This document shows, in pieces, positions 11,001-19,055 of a stretch of DNA of 64,000 bases. The stretch is from Paractinoplanes pyxinae (lineage in GTDB: Bacteria; Actinomycetota; Actinomycetes; Mycobacteriales; Micromonosporaceae), in contig NZ_JAPNTZ010000024.1 of NCBI RefSeq assembly GCF_026626335.1, positions 87,680 to 151,679 of the forward strand, given 5' to 3'. A model generated the notes under the pieces. It did no database searches. It saw only the letters and a program-made list of their open reading frames with translations, and had not been told where the DNA came from. The position numbers and the translations under genes were made by a program. Numbering within the stretch: position 1 is the first letter of the stretch; each line of letters starts with the position of its first letter.

Positions 11001-11577
11001 CCGCCAGGGCCGCCTGGTCGGGCGAGTCGGCCAGCCGCGAGCCGAGCGCGCTCAGCGTGCGCACCCGCCGCTCGCCGAGCACCCGACCGGTGGTGTCGGT
11101 GACGATGCAGAAGATGCCCTCGACCCGGTCGCCCTCGGTGCGGATGGGATCGTACGAGATGTCGAAGTACGTCTCTTCGAGGAAGCCGTGCCGTTCGAGC
11201 ATGAACGGGTGGTCGGCCGCCCAGAACGCCTCGCCGTCGGCCCGTACCCCGTCAAACAGGATCTTGAGTACGGACCACGCCTCGGCCCACATCTCGTGAC
11301 CCGGCCGGCCCAGGAAGGCGGGGTGTTTGTCGCCCATCGCGGAGATGTAGGCGTCGTTGTAGAGGGCGCAGTACTGCGGGCCCCAGAAGATGCAGATCTG
11401 AGCCCGCGAGGCGAGCATCGTCGCCACCGCGCTCTGCAGCTCGGGCGGCCACCCGGCGGGCTCGCCCACCGGGCTGGCCGACCAGTCGAATTCGAGCATG
11501 CGACGGCCCATCTCGCCGCCCCGCTCGAAAGCCGCGCGGAGCCGGCTCGGAAGGACGTCGTCCGAGCTCGCGCCCAT
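7993..11577 (-). CDS. Hybrid sensor kinase with receiver, SpoIIE phosphatase and RsbW-type domains
   Basis: 1194 residues from ATG 11577, after GGGAGGG. Order: PAS-like domain (about 20-150); GAF-like domain (about 165-310); HisKA with SNVSHEFRTPL (His331); HATPase (about 430-555, N box NLLSNAVKFT, DTGVGIP and GTGIGLALV); receiver (about 610-725, LVDDN, phospho-acceptor Asp646 in LVLTDVMMP, Lys in LVKPFS); a second GAF-like linker; PP2C/SpoIIE phosphatase (about 840-1040, EVGGDWYDV, VIGDVVGKG); and a C-terminal RsbW-type ATPase (about 1055-1190, VSEAAANAIEH, GRGLALIGAL). No membrane segment is seen. The protein joins phosphorelay input to partner-switching output. The neighbouring convergent STAS protein is a plausible substrate. 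Confidence 0.93.
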   Translation of the reverse strand: MGASSDDVLPSRLRAAFERGGEMGRRMLEFDWSASPVGEPAGWPPELQSAVATMLASRAQICIFWGPQYCALYNDAYISAMGDKHPAFLGRPGHEMWAEAWSVLKILFDGVRADGEAFWAADHPFMLERHGFLEETYFDISYDPIRTEGDRVEGIFCIVTDTTGRVLGERRVRTLSALGSRLADSPDQAALAAEVAAVFAENAADVPYAKLELLDEVTGLEALPPVVRQVIETGQEASGALREIADAPPSAADRALVLPVSVGTQRVGALVVGVSRYLALGGGYRNFLELATAQISRAVGNLRAYEQERARAVGLAALDRAKTAFFSNVSHEFRTPLTLILGPLEDLLDDPELPADQRERLLPMQRNGLRLLKLVNTILDFSRLESGRLRAAYRPTDLADYTARLASTFRSAAERAGLVLSVDAPPLPAPVHVDREMWEKIVLNLLSNAVKFTERGRIDVRIRAGDRGAELTVRDTGVGIPADQLPLLFDRFHRVTGAWSRSHEGTGIGLALVRELAELHGGTAGVESEPGEGSVFTVTVPFGTAHLPPDRLAGGGERVVAEFDARPYVEEAEHWWTGDEPAPLPAVSPVPADRPRGRILLVDDNADLRDHLARLLRPLWDVTTAVDGRAALELAERNEYDLVLTDVMMPRLDGFGLIAALRAGERTREVPIVVLSARAGEEASSEGLAAGADDYLVKPFSARDLTARVRANLDLGQARREITSRLQGLVDVAVAVSTVRTTAEVLDVAARHVRDMTTAGRVVVTVPGARAEVDGGADPQTPPDVVLPLPDTTGATVGELRVWASPRATPELAVLTQLARIIGLRIKNARLYEAEHRIATTLQHSLLPPTLPRVPGAVVASRYLPGSSEAEVGGDWYDVIAAPGDQLYLVIGDVVGKGVQAAAGMGQLRNALRAYILEGFDCGDALTRLNRLVDNLGRRQFATVVCVRFDPRQRRLHYSSAGHPPPVLVPPGEVGSFLYSSALGPPIGALSEADYPTLTTDIPGNSRLLLYTDGLVEDRQTGIDAGLAELISDAAKPAEHVEDLLDSLLAKAARRPRRDDIALLALEATEPREFVLRLPAEPTRLTVLRRRLDDFLTGNEVPEEDAFDLTVAVSEAAANAIEHPLDPAEASITVEAAVTDDSVVVTVRDTGHWKPSESGGFRGRGLALIGALTELSVVRSEAGTAVTLRRRLSR

Positions 11578-11653
11578 GGCCCTCCCACCCGTACGACCAA
11601 CCGGTTCGGTTGAGCACCGTAACACCGTGAACCCGGCTCGGCGCGGCGAGTGG

Positions 11654-12403
11654 TTACGCGGCGAAGGCTTCCGGCTTCAGACCGGAGCGGCGGGCCGCCG
11701 CTTCGACCAGCGCGGCGAAGACCCGGAGGTCGTTGGTGCGCTCGGGGTGCCACTGCACTCCCACGGCGTACGTGTAATTCGGGTCCTCGATCGCCTCGAT
11801 GACCCGGTCGTCGGGGCACCAGCCGGTCGCGGTGAACGAGCCCGGGTCGTCGACGCCCTGGTGGTGGAACGAGTTCACGATGGTGTGCGCGCCCAGCAGC
11901 CCGTGCACGATGGAGCCGGGCTCGGTGATCAGATCGTGCCGCCCGTACGCGGAGGCGTCGGCGGCCAGCGGGTCGGTGCCGGACGCGGCCCGGTGCCGGT
12001 CGTGGCCGATCAGGTCGGGCAGGTGCTGGTGCAGCGAGCCCCCGGCGGCGACGGCCATCACCTGCATGCCCCGGCACACACCGAGCAGCGGCAGGTCGGT
12101 CTCGAGGGCGGCCTTCATCAGCAGCAGCTCGGACTCGTCGCGCTCCTTGTCGATCTCGGTCTCCGGATGCCGTTCGGCTCCCCAGTACGCCGGGTCGATG
12201 TCGCCGCCGCCGCAGAAGACGATGCCGTCCAGCGACTCGAGGACGTCGGCGCCGGGGTCGTCCGGGGTGATCAGCACGGCACGGCCGCCGACGGCGTGCA
12301 CGGCTCGTACGTACGTCATGGGGAGCATGCCCGCCACGAGGTCGTTGCTGCCGTACTGGACCTGCTGGGCGTACGAGGTCATGCCGATCAAGGGCCTGCG
12401 CAT
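11654..12403 (-). CDS. Class I amidotransferase-like gamma-glutamyl hydrolase (peptidase C26), copy 1
   Basis: 249 residues. C26/PuuD-like fold: PLIGMTSY at the start, GIVFCGGGDIDPAYWG, nucleophile Cys110 in LLGVCRGMQVMAV, and the His/Glu pair in GVQWHPE. PuuD-type enzymes release glutamate from gamma-glutamyl-GABA and related amides. ATG 12403 has GAGGAGGAAAG upstream. It follows a paralogue by 20 bases, at the distal end of an operon with a GlnA-type ligase, aldehyde dehydrogenase and permease, which supports a deglutamylation role. It is unclear why two copies are needed. Confidence 0.88.
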   Translation of the reverse strand: MRRPLIGMTSYAQQVQYGSNDLVAGMLPMTYVRAVHAVGGRAVLITPDDPGADVLESLDGIVFCGGGDIDPAYWGAERHPETEIDKERDESELLLMKAALETDLPLLGVCRGMQVMAVAAGGSLHQHLPDLIGHDRHRAASGTDPLAADASAYGRHDLITEPGSIVHGLLGAHTIVNSFHHQGVDDPGSFTATGWCPDDRVIEAIEDPNYTYAVGVQWHPERTNDLRVFAALVEAAARRSGLKPEAFAA

Positions 12404-12423
12404 GTGGTGCTTTCCTCCTCGAG

Positions 12424-13119
12424 CTAGGTGCTGCGGTGCCGGTGTGCCGCGGCGACCAGCGCGCCGAAGAGCCGTTCGTCGCGAACGACCTCGGGGTGCC
12501 ACTGCACACCTAGAACAAAGCGATGGTCCGGATCCTCGACTGCTTCGGCGAGGCCGTCCTCCGCACGTCCGGTGACTGTGAGGTTTCCGGCATCGGCGAC
12601 GCCCTGATGGTGAAAACACCTGATGGCCAGGTCGTCACCCATCAGGCCGGCGATGCGGCTGCCGGGCTCGAACGACGCTTCGTGCTCGCCGTAGACCCCG
12701 GGCGCCGGGCGATGCCTCTCGTGACCGAGAACGTCGGGCAGATGCTGGTGCAGGGCGCCTCCGGCCGCGACCACGAGCAGTTGCATGCCCCGGCAGATGC
12801 CGAGAACGGGTACTTCCATGTCCAACGCCCGGCGGGCGAGGAGCATTTCCGCCCGGTCCCGATCGGGGCGGGTCACGGTCAGCGGCCCGGGCTCGGCGCC
12901 GTAGAAATCCGGGCTCAGGTCGGGGCCGCCGGCCAGCACCAACCCGTCGAGGAAGTCCAGCACGTCGGTGTCGTCGTGCTCGGGGATGAGCACGGGACGG
13001 CCGCCGGCCTGGCTGACCGCGGCGACGTAGTCGTGCGGGATCAGCGTGGTGGGCAGATCACGCCAGACGCCCCAGGTGGCCGGTTCCACATAGGTCGTGA
13101 TGCCGATGATCGGACGCAT
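12424..13119 (-). CDS. Class I amidotransferase-like gamma-glutamyl hydrolase (peptidase C26), copy 2
   Basis: 231 residues, paralogue of the gene just downstream. It has PIIGITTYVEPATWG, LVLAGGPDLSPDFYG, the nucleophile Cys in LGICRGMQLLVVAAGG, HHQGV, and the catalytic GVQWHPE. It differs from copy 1 mainly in the N-terminal substrate loop (VEPATWGVWRDLPT against AQQVQYGSNDLVAG), suggesting different amide preference. 254 bases separate it from the SDR gene upstream, so it may have its own promoter. Confidence 0.86.
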   Translation of the reverse strand: MRPIIGITTYVEPATWGVWRDLPTTLIPHDYVAAVSQAGGRPVLIPEHDDTDVLDFLDGLVLAGGPDLSPDFYGAEPGPLTVTRPDRDRAEMLLARRALDMEVPVLGICRGMQLLVVAAGGALHQHLPDVLGHERHRPAPGVYGEHEASFEPGSRIAGLMGDDLAIRCFHHQGVADAGNLTVTGRAEDGLAEAVEDPDHRFVLGVQWHPEVVRDERLFGALVAAAHRHRST

Positions 13120-13373
13120 CCCGCCACCGTAACCAGATCATGTATCGAGACAACCGCCAAATGACCGGCCTTCAGTCGCTTTTTAGGGCGGCGGGCGGGG
13201 CGGTCGGACGGGGAAGGGGCGCGCGGCGTCGCCCTCCATCGAGAGCGGCGCCGCGCCCGGGTCCTTCTGTCCCACCAGCACCGGGATCGACCGGCGCCGG
13301 CGGGGATTCGACCCCTGCACCCGGCGAATCGGGTGTAAGAGGTCGGTTCCCATGTAAACGGAGTCTTAAACAA
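13120..13373 (-). other. Gap between SDR and C26 genes, no gene seen
   Basis: 254 bases, GC-rich for the first half (poly G/C tracts at about 13180-13260), then AT-richer. Open frames here have atypical composition and no ribosome site. A GGGG-TCGAAT-CCCC hairpin (about 13305-13318) is the only clear structure; it imitates a tRNA T arm but no cloverleaf can be drawn. A promoter for the two C26 genes could lie near 13130. Confidence 0.4.
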
Positions 13374-14138
13374 TCACAGCGGAGTTACATAGGCTCCGGT
13401 GATTCCACCGTCGACCACGAACTGCGAAGCGGTCATGAACGAGGCGTCGTCGCTGGCCAGGAACGCGACCGCGGCCGCGATCTCCTCGGGCTCGGCGAAC
13501 CGGCCCATCGGCACGTGCACCAGGCGGCGCGCGGCCCGCTCGGGATCCTTGGCGAACAGGTCCATCAGCAGCGGAGTGGCGACCGGGCCGGGGCACAGCG
13601 CGTTGATCCGGATGCCCTCGCGGGCGAACTGCACACCCAGCTCACGCGTCATCGCCAGCACCCCGCCCTTGCTCGCGGTGTAGGCGATCTGCGAGGTCGC
13701 GGCGCCCAGCAGGGCCACGAACGACGCGGTGTTGATGATCGAGCCCTTGCCCTGCCGCTGCATGTGCGGGATCGCGTACTTGCAGCAGAAGAAGACCGAC
13801 GTGGTGTTGACCTTGAGCACCCGCTCCCAGGCGTCGAGCCCGGTGACCAGGATGGAGTCGTCGTCGGGGGGCGAGATGCCGGCGTTGTTGAAGGCGATGT
13901 CGACCCGGCCGTGCCGCTCGGCCACCCCGTCGAAGAGGGCCTTCACCTGCTCCTCGTCCGAGACGTCGCAGGCGACGAACTCACCGTTGGTCTCCGCGGC
14001 GACCGCCTTGCCCGCTTCCTCCGAGATGTCGACGGCGACGACCTTCGCGCCCTCGGCCGCGAACCGCCGCGCGGTAGCCAGCCCGATGCCGCTGCCGGCG
14101 CCGGTGATGACGGCGACCCGATCTTGCAAACGCTCCAC
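13374..14138 (-). CDS. Short-chain dehydrogenase/reductase
   Basis: 254-residue classical SDR. It has the Rossmann motif TGAGSGIG (about 13-20), DISEEAG after beta-2 (an Asp there favours NAD over NADP), NNAG, the catalytic Ser (NTASFVALLG) and YTASK, and the C-terminal DGGITGAY. A GTG start abuts the TAA of the aldehyde dehydrogenase gene with no gap, so they are co-translated. In this operon the natural reading is oxidation of an alcohol group on a gamma-glutamylated amine to the aldehyde used by the upstream-encoded dehydrogenase (inference). Confidence 0.88.
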   Translation of the reverse strand: MERLQDRVAVITGAGSGIGLATARRFAAEGAKVVAVDISEEAGKAVAAETNGEFVACDVSDEEQVKALFDGVAERHGRVDIAFNNAGISPPDDDSILVTGLDAWERVLKVNTTSVFFCCKYAIPHMQRQGKGSIINTASFVALLGAATSQIAYTASKGGVLAMTRELGVQFAREGIRINALCPGPVATPLLMDLFAKDPERAARRLVHVPMGRFAEPEEIAAAVAFLASDDASFMTASQFVVDGGITGAYVTPL

Positions 14139-15500
14139 TTAATCTCCCATGGCCAGGAATACGTTCTTGACGTCGGTGAAGGACAGTAGGGCGTCGGGGC
14201 CCAGCTCACGACCGAGTCCGGACTGCTTCATGCCGCCGAACGGGGTCCAGTAGCGCACCGAGGAATGGCTGTTGACGCTGAGCGCTCCGGTTTCCACGGC
14301 ACGCGAGACGCGCAGCGCCCGGCCGACGTCGCGGGTCCAGAGCGAGCCGGAGAGCCCGTACTCGGTGTCGTTGGCCAGCCGGACGGCGTCCGCCTCGTCC
14401 TTGAACGGCAGCACCGACAGCACCGGGCCGAACACCTCTTCCCGCCAGTGCCGGTCGCTGGTCGAGTGGGCCAGCAGCACGGTCGGCGGGAACCACCAGC
14501 CGTCGCTTTCCGGCGCGCTGCCCCGGAAGGCGACGTCAGACCCTTCCACGTACGCGGCGACGTTCTTTTTATGGGAGGCGGAGATCAACGGGCCCATCTC
14601 GGCGGTGCTGCTGGACGGCTCCTCGACGCGGAAAGACTTGACCGCCGGCTCGAGCAGGGACAGGAACTTGTCGTACACCGATTCCTGAACCAGCAGGCGG
14701 GAGCGGGCGCAGCAGTCCTGGCCGGCGTTGTCGAAGACGGATGACGGCGCGCTGGCGGCCGCCTTCTCGAGGTCGGCGTCGGCGAAGACGATGTTGCTGC
14801 TCTTACCGCCGAGCTCGAGGGTCACCCGCTTCACCTGATCGGCCGCGCCGGCCATGATTCCCTTGCCGACCTCGGTCGAGCCGGTGAAGCAGATCTTGCG
14901 TACGGCGGGATGGGTGACGAACCGCTGGCCGACCACGGAGCCCTTGCCGGGGACGATCTGGAACACGTTCTCGGGCAGGCCGGCTTCGAGGGCCAGCTCA
15001 CCCAGCCGGATCGCGGTCAGCGGGGTGAGCTCGGCCGGCTTGAGCACGACCGTGTTGCCGGCGGCCAAAGCCGGTGCGAAACCCCAACCGGCGATCGGCA
15101 TCGGGAAGTTCCAGGGCACGATGATGCCGACCACGCCGAGCGGCTCGTGGAACGTCACGTCCAAGCCGCCGGCCACGGGGATCTGGCGGCCGCTGAGCCG
15201 TTCGGGCGCGCCCGCGTAGTAATCGAGGACGTCGCGGACGTTGCCCGCCTCCCAGCGGGCGTTGCCGATGGTGTGGCCGGCGTTGCGTACTTCGAGTTCG
15301 GCCAGCTCGTCGATGTGCTGGTCGACCACGGCCGCGAACCGGCGCAGCAGCCGGGCCCGGTCGCCGGGCGCAACATCCCGCCACGCCGGGAAGGCTTGGG
15401 CCGCGCGCTCGATGGCGGCATCGGTCGCCGCCAGGTCCAGCGAGGGCACGGTCGTGAAGACCGCGCCCGTCGCCGGGTTGATCACGTCAGTAGTCGTCAC
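14139..15500 (-). CDS. Aldehyde dehydrogenase (PuuC/gamma-glutamyl aldehyde type)
   Basis: 453 residues from GTG 15500, with AAGGA nine bases upstream. NAD-dependent aldehyde dehydrogenase: IVPWNFPMPIAGWGFAPAL, VVLKPAELTPL, FTGSTEVGKGI, LELGGKSSNIV with the general-base Glu, and the nucleophile in NAGQDCCARSR. It ends with the standard PFGGMKQSGLGRELGP motif. It sits 11 bases after the GlnA-type ligase. By context it oxidises a gamma-glutamylated aminoaldehyde; free aldehydes cannot be excluded. Confidence 0.92.
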   Translation of the reverse strand: MTTTDVINPATGAVFTTVPSLDLAATDAAIERAAQAFPAWRDVAPGDRARLLRRFAAVVDQHIDELAELEVRNAGHTIGNARWEAGNVRDVLDYYAGAPERLSGRQIPVAGGLDVTFHEPLGVVGIIVPWNFPMPIAGWGFAPALAAGNTVVLKPAELTPLTAIRLGELALEAGLPENVFQIVPGKGSVVGQRFVTHPAVRKICFTGSTEVGKGIMAGAADQVKRVTLELGGKSSNIVFADADLEKAAASAPSSVFDNAGQDCCARSRLLVQESVYDKFLSLLEPAVKSFRVEEPSSSTAEMGPLISASHKKNVAAYVEGSDVAFRGSAPESDGWWFPPTVLLAHSTSDRHWREEVFGPVLSVLPFKDEADAVRLANDTEYGLSGSLWTRDVGRALRVSRAVETGALSVNSHSSVRYWTPFGGMKQSGLGRELGPDALLSFTDVKNVFLAMGD

Positions 15501-15511
15501 GGGTTGAATCC

Positions 15512-16858
15512 TTACATGCGCTCGAAGCCGCGGCGCAGCTCCCAGTCGGTCACGGCGGCGTCGAAGTCGGCCAGCTCCACCTGGGCCATGTTCGCGTAGT
15601 GGCCGACCACGTCGGGCCCGAACGCCGACTGCGCCACCTCGCTGCCCAGCCACAGCTGCTGGGCCTCGCGCAGCGTGGTCGGCACCCGGTCGGCCGTCGC
15701 GTCCTCGTACGCGTTGCCGGTCGTCTCCGGTTCCAGCTCGAGCTCGTTCTCGAGCCCGTGCAGCGCCCCCGCCACCAGCGCCGCGATGGCCAGGTAGGGG
15801 TTCACGTCGCCGCCCGGCACCCGGTTCTCGACCCGCATGCCTTGGCCGTGGCCGGCGATCCGGAGGGCGCAGGTCCGGTTGTCCACGCCCCAGCGCAGCG
15901 CGGTCGGCGCGAACGATCCCGGCTGGTAGCGCTTGTACGAGTTGATGTTGGGCGCGAACAGCAGGCTGAACTCACGCATGGTGGCCAGCAGCCCGGCCAG
16001 CACCCGCTGCCCGGTCACGCTCAGGTGGGCCGGCCCGTCGCCGAGCATGGCCGATTTGCCGTCGGCGCCGCGCAGCGAGAAGTGGATGTGGCACGAGTTG
16101 CCCTCGCGCGCGTTGGGCTTGGCCATGAAGGTGAGCGCCATGCCCTCCTGGGCGGCGATCTCCTTGGCCCCGTTCTTGTAGATCACGTGGTTGTCGGCGG
16201 CGGTCAGCGCGTCGGCGTAGCGGAACGCGATCTCGTGCTGGCCGTAGTTGCACTCGCCCTTGGCGCTCTCGGGCAGCAGGCCGGCGCCGTACATCTCGTT
16301 GCGGATGCGGCGCAGCAGCGGCTCGACCCGGGCCGTCCCGAGCAGTGAGTAGTCCACGTTGTACTGGTTGGCCGGGGTGAGGTCGCGGTACCCCTTGTCG
16401 AAGGCCTGCTCGTAGGTGTCCTTGAAAAGAACGAATTCAAGTTCGGTTCCCGCGTACGCCGTGAGGCCGTGCGCCGCCAGCCGGTCCAACTGTTTCTGGA
16501 GGATCTGACGGGGTGACGCGTAGACGGGCTCCCCGCCGGTCGTCTCGAGGTCGGCCAGCACGAGCGCCGTACCCTCCTGCCAGGGCACGCGGCGCAGGGT
16601 GGTGAAGTCCGGCTTCATCACGAAGTCGCCGTAGCCGCTGGCCCACGAGGACATCTCGTACCCGTCCACGGTGTTCATGTCGACGTCCACCGCGAGTAGA
16701 TAGTTGCATCCCTCGCTCCCCCCGCTGACCACCTCGTTCATGAAGTAGCGGCCGTGCAGCCGCTTGCCCTGCAGCCGGCCCTGCATGTCGGTCAGCGCCA
16801 GCAGCACGGTGTCGATGCTGCCGTTGTCGACGGAGACGTCCAGTTCCTCGAGATCCAT
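15512..16858 (-). CDS. Glutamine synthetase-like gamma-glutamylamide ligase (PuuA/GlnA4 type)
   Basis: 448 residues. It has the GS catalytic fold: AGTELEFVLFKD, GQHEIAFRYADAL, FMAKPNAREGNSCHIHFSL, NSYKRYQPGSFAPTALRWGVDNRT and NRVPGGDVNPYLAIAALVAG. The adenylylation loop of GlnA is missing, and the length and start (MDLEELDVSVDNGSIDTVLL, positions 1-20) match PuuA-like ligases that join glutamate to an amine using ATP. Flanked by a permease and an aldehyde dehydrogenase. Candidate substrates are ethanolamine, putrescine or another monoamine; sequence alone does not decide. Confidence 0.9.
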   Translation of the reverse strand: MDLEELDVSVDNGSIDTVLLALTDMQGRLQGKRLHGRYFMNEVVSGGSEGCNYLLAVDVDMNTVDGYEMSSWASGYGDFVMKPDFTTLRRVPWQEGTALVLADLETTGGEPVYASPRQILQKQLDRLAAHGLTAYAGTELEFVLFKDTYEQAFDKGYRDLTPANQYNVDYSLLGTARVEPLLRRIRNEMYGAGLLPESAKGECNYGQHEIAFRYADALTAADNHVIYKNGAKEIAAQEGMALTFMAKPNAREGNSCHIHFSLRGADGKSAMLGDGPAHLSVTGQRVLAGLLATMREFSLLFAPNINSYKRYQPGSFAPTALRWGVDNRTCALRIAGHGQGMRVENRVPGGDVNPYLAIAALVAGALHGLENELELEPETTGNAYEDATADRVPTTLREAQQLWLGSEVAQSAFGPDVVGHYANMAQVELADFDAAVTDWELRRGFERM

Positions 16859-16876
16859 CAGGTTGTCCCCTCTGCG

Positions 16877-16906
16877 GGAGGCCGGGCCGGGGTGGGCCCG
16901 GCCTCC
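16877..16906 (-). promoter_or_regulatory. Intercistronic 12-bp hairpin between permease and ligase genes
   Basis: GGAGGCCGGGCC (16877-16888) pairs perfectly with GGCCCGGCCTCC (16895-16906) across a six-base loop. It lies in the 54-base gap between the permease stop and the ligase start. No U tract follows on the minus strand, so it is more likely a partial terminator or an mRNA-stabilising stem setting the permease:ligase ratio than a full stop. Confidence 0.7.
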
Positions 16907-16912
16907 GTTGAC

Positions 16913-18439
16913 TCAGTTTTCGGTCGGCATCGTCTGTTCGCCGTGATGGGCCTTCTCGATCAGATTCTGCTTCGGCCCGGTGAACCACTTGCGGGCGCTC
17001 GCGAACCACCAGATCGTGGCGAATGCGAGAACGACCAGGACGGCGAAGATCGTGTAGTTGAAGTTTGACGCCGTGATCGGGCTGGCCGTCGGCAGGACGA
17101 AGAGCACGCAGATGATGCCCACCCAGACGATCGCGATCCAGCCGACCGGGGCGCTCCACTTGCCCAGGTGCCACGGGCCCCGCTCGAAGTCCGGGTTCAT
17201 GCGGCGCAGGAACACCGGCATGACGTACGCGATGTAGAGCCCGATGACCGCGACCGAGGTGGCCGCCAGGTAGGCCGTCGTGTTCCACAGCGACGGCAGC
17301 ACGAGCAGGGTCGACAGGGTGACGCAGAGCCAGATGGAGTTGGTCGGCGTACCGGTGCGGGGGTTGACCTTCTTCCACAGCCGCGAGCCGGGCAGCGCGC
17401 CGTCGCGGGCGAAGGCGTACGACATCCGCGAGTTGGCGGTGACCGAGGCCATGCCGCAGAACCACTGCGCCACCATGCAGATGAACAGCAGGAACGTGCC
17501 CGTGTTGTGGCCGACGGCGTCGATGAAGATCTGGGCCGGCGGCAGGCCGAGGTCGGTGGTGCGCTCGGCCTCGTAGTCCTGGATCGACCAGGTGATCGCG
17601 AAGAGCAGGACGAAGCCGGCGATCACCGAGACGACCACGGACATCACGATGCCGCGCGGGGCGGCCCGGGCGGCGTCGTGCGTCTCCTCGGCCACGTGGG
17701 CCGAGGCGTCGTAGCCGGTGTACGTGTACTGCGCCATCAGCAGTCCGATGAGTACCGCGTACACACTGGCCCCGGCGAAGGTGAAGCCGGTGGCGTTCTG
17801 CACCTCGAAGAAGACCTCGGAGACCGGCTTGTGGTTGTCCGGCACCACGGCCAGGATCACCACGATCACCGCCACGCCGACCAGGTGCCACCAGGCGCTG
17901 ACGTCGGACAGCACGCGGACGAGGTTGACGCCGAACGTGTTGAGCAGGCCGTGCACGATGATGATGACCAGGAAGATCAGGAACGTGCGGCCGGTGGTGA
18001 CCTCCATGTCGAAGGCCAGGCTGAGGAAGGCCGACGTGGTGATGGCCGCGCCGAAGTCGATGGCGGCGGTGACGGCCACCTCGCCCAGGAAGTTGAACCA
18101 GCCCACGAACCAGGCCCAGGCGGCCTTGTTGCGTTTGGCCAGTGCCGCCGCCCACCAGTAGAGCGCGCCGGCGGTGGGATAGGCCGAGCACACCTCGGCC
18201 ATGGCCAGGGCCACGAAGGTCACCATGATGCCGACGAAGAGCCAGCCCAGGGTGATGGCCATCGGGCCGCCGGCGGTCATGGCGATGCCGTACGAGGTGA
18301 TCGCGCCGGCCAGGATGGAGATGATCGAGAAGGAGACCGCGAAGTTCGAGAAGCCGGACAGTCGGCGATGGAGCTCCTGCTCGTAGCCGAGTTGGGCAAG
18401 GCGTTCTTCGTCGGTGCTGGGTGCGGGGTTGACGCTCAT
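16913..18439 (-). CDS. APC-superfamily amino acid/amine permease
   Basis: 508 residues with about 12 hydrophobic segments. It has the APC signature region FSIISILAGAITSYGIAMTAGGP at about 34-56 and the long GWLFVGIMVTFVALAMAEVCSAYPTAGALYWW block typical of the GABA/choline (BAT1-like) branch. The ATG at 18439 follows AAGGGAG. First gene of the six-gene minus operon; most likely imports the amine that the downstream ligase glutamylates. It could equally take up GABA or an amino acid. Confidence 0.9.
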   Translation of the reverse strand: MSVNPAPSTDEERLAQLGYEQELHRRLSGFSNFAVSFSIISILAGAITSYGIAMTAGGPMAITLGWLFVGIMVTFVALAMAEVCSAYPTAGALYWWAAALAKRNKAAWAWFVGWFNFLGEVAVTAAIDFGAAITTSAFLSLAFDMEVTTGRTFLIFLVIIIVHGLLNTFGVNLVRVLSDVSAWWHLVGVAVIVVILAVVPDNHKPVSEVFFEVQNATGFTFAGASVYAVLIGLLMAQYTYTGYDASAHVAEETHDAARAAPRGIVMSVVVSVIAGFVLLFAITWSIQDYEAERTTDLGLPPAQIFIDAVGHNTGTFLLFICMVAQWFCGMASVTANSRMSYAFARDGALPGSRLWKKVNPRTGTPTNSIWLCVTLSTLLVLPSLWNTTAYLAATSVAVIGLYIAYVMPVFLRRMNPDFERGPWHLGKWSAPVGWIAIVWVGIICVLFVLPTASPITASNFNYTIFAVLVVLAFATIWWFASARKWFTGPKQNLIEKAHHGEQTMPTEN

Positions 18440-18940
18440 GTGCGGCTCCCTTACCGAAGGGTTGCTGTGACCGAGGCCACGGCGTGCCGTGATGATCTAC
18501 CCGCTGTGTTACGCGCGTCAATGCGGAGCGTTAATTGCGTTGCCGCCGGCTGCTCGTTCGCCGCACACTCATGGGCAGACGCGGGCCCTCGGCAGGCTCC
18601 GCGAGCTCCCGGGGCCGCCCATCGGCGCCTCGGCCCGCGGCGGCGCGGGGCGCGGTCACCTCTCTCTCACGCGGCATCGCCGCGCCCTGCGCCCGTCCCG
18701 CGCCGCCGCCTCACTCTCCCCACCTTCACCTGCGACAACGCGAATACCTTTTGCGATTTGTCCAAAAAATCTGCAGCGCCGGTACTAGAAATCCGACGGT
18801 GATCGGCATAGAGTCTGTGTCGTCGGCCACGCACAGCCGACACGCACATGGCACAGAACCTGAGTTGGTTAAGGAGGACGAGATACCGCAGCAACGCGTA
18901 AGCGCAACGTCCCCGACCCGACAAGAGGTGATCGCAGCCG

Positions 18941-18967
18941 ATGCCATTCACTCAGGTGGTCCGCTAG
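18941..18967 (+). CDS. Possible 8-residue leader peptide
   Basis: MPFTQVVR followed by TAG. The ATG is seven bases after AGAGGTGATC, one of the strongest ribosome-binding sites in the window. It is followed by inverted repeats and then by the hairpin at 19025-19055 before the MerR gene. A frame this short with such a site is best explained as a regulatory leader, if it is translated at all. Confidence 0.3.
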   Translation: MPFTQVVR

Positions 18968-19024
18968 CGGCACGCAGGCGGACTACCGCATGCGCCGGCG
19001 ACGGCCGGCACCAGAATTGAAAAG

Positions 19025-19055
19025 CCAGGGCCCCGGTTACCCGCCGGGGCCTTGG
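19025..19055 (+). terminator. Hairpin in the MerR leader, possible attenuator
   Basis: CCAGGGCCCCGG (19025-19036) pairs with CCGGGGCCTTGG (19044-19055), 12 pairs with one G-U, loop of seven. It ends 56 bases before the MerR start. A T-rich stretch follows only weakly, so termination would be partial. Confidence 0.6.

Noticed and set aside
13296..13345. Possible tRNA on the minus strand
   Set aside because: GGGGTCGAATCCCC resembles a T arm, and CTTACAC an anticodon loop, but no acceptor, D or anticodon stems can be paired.
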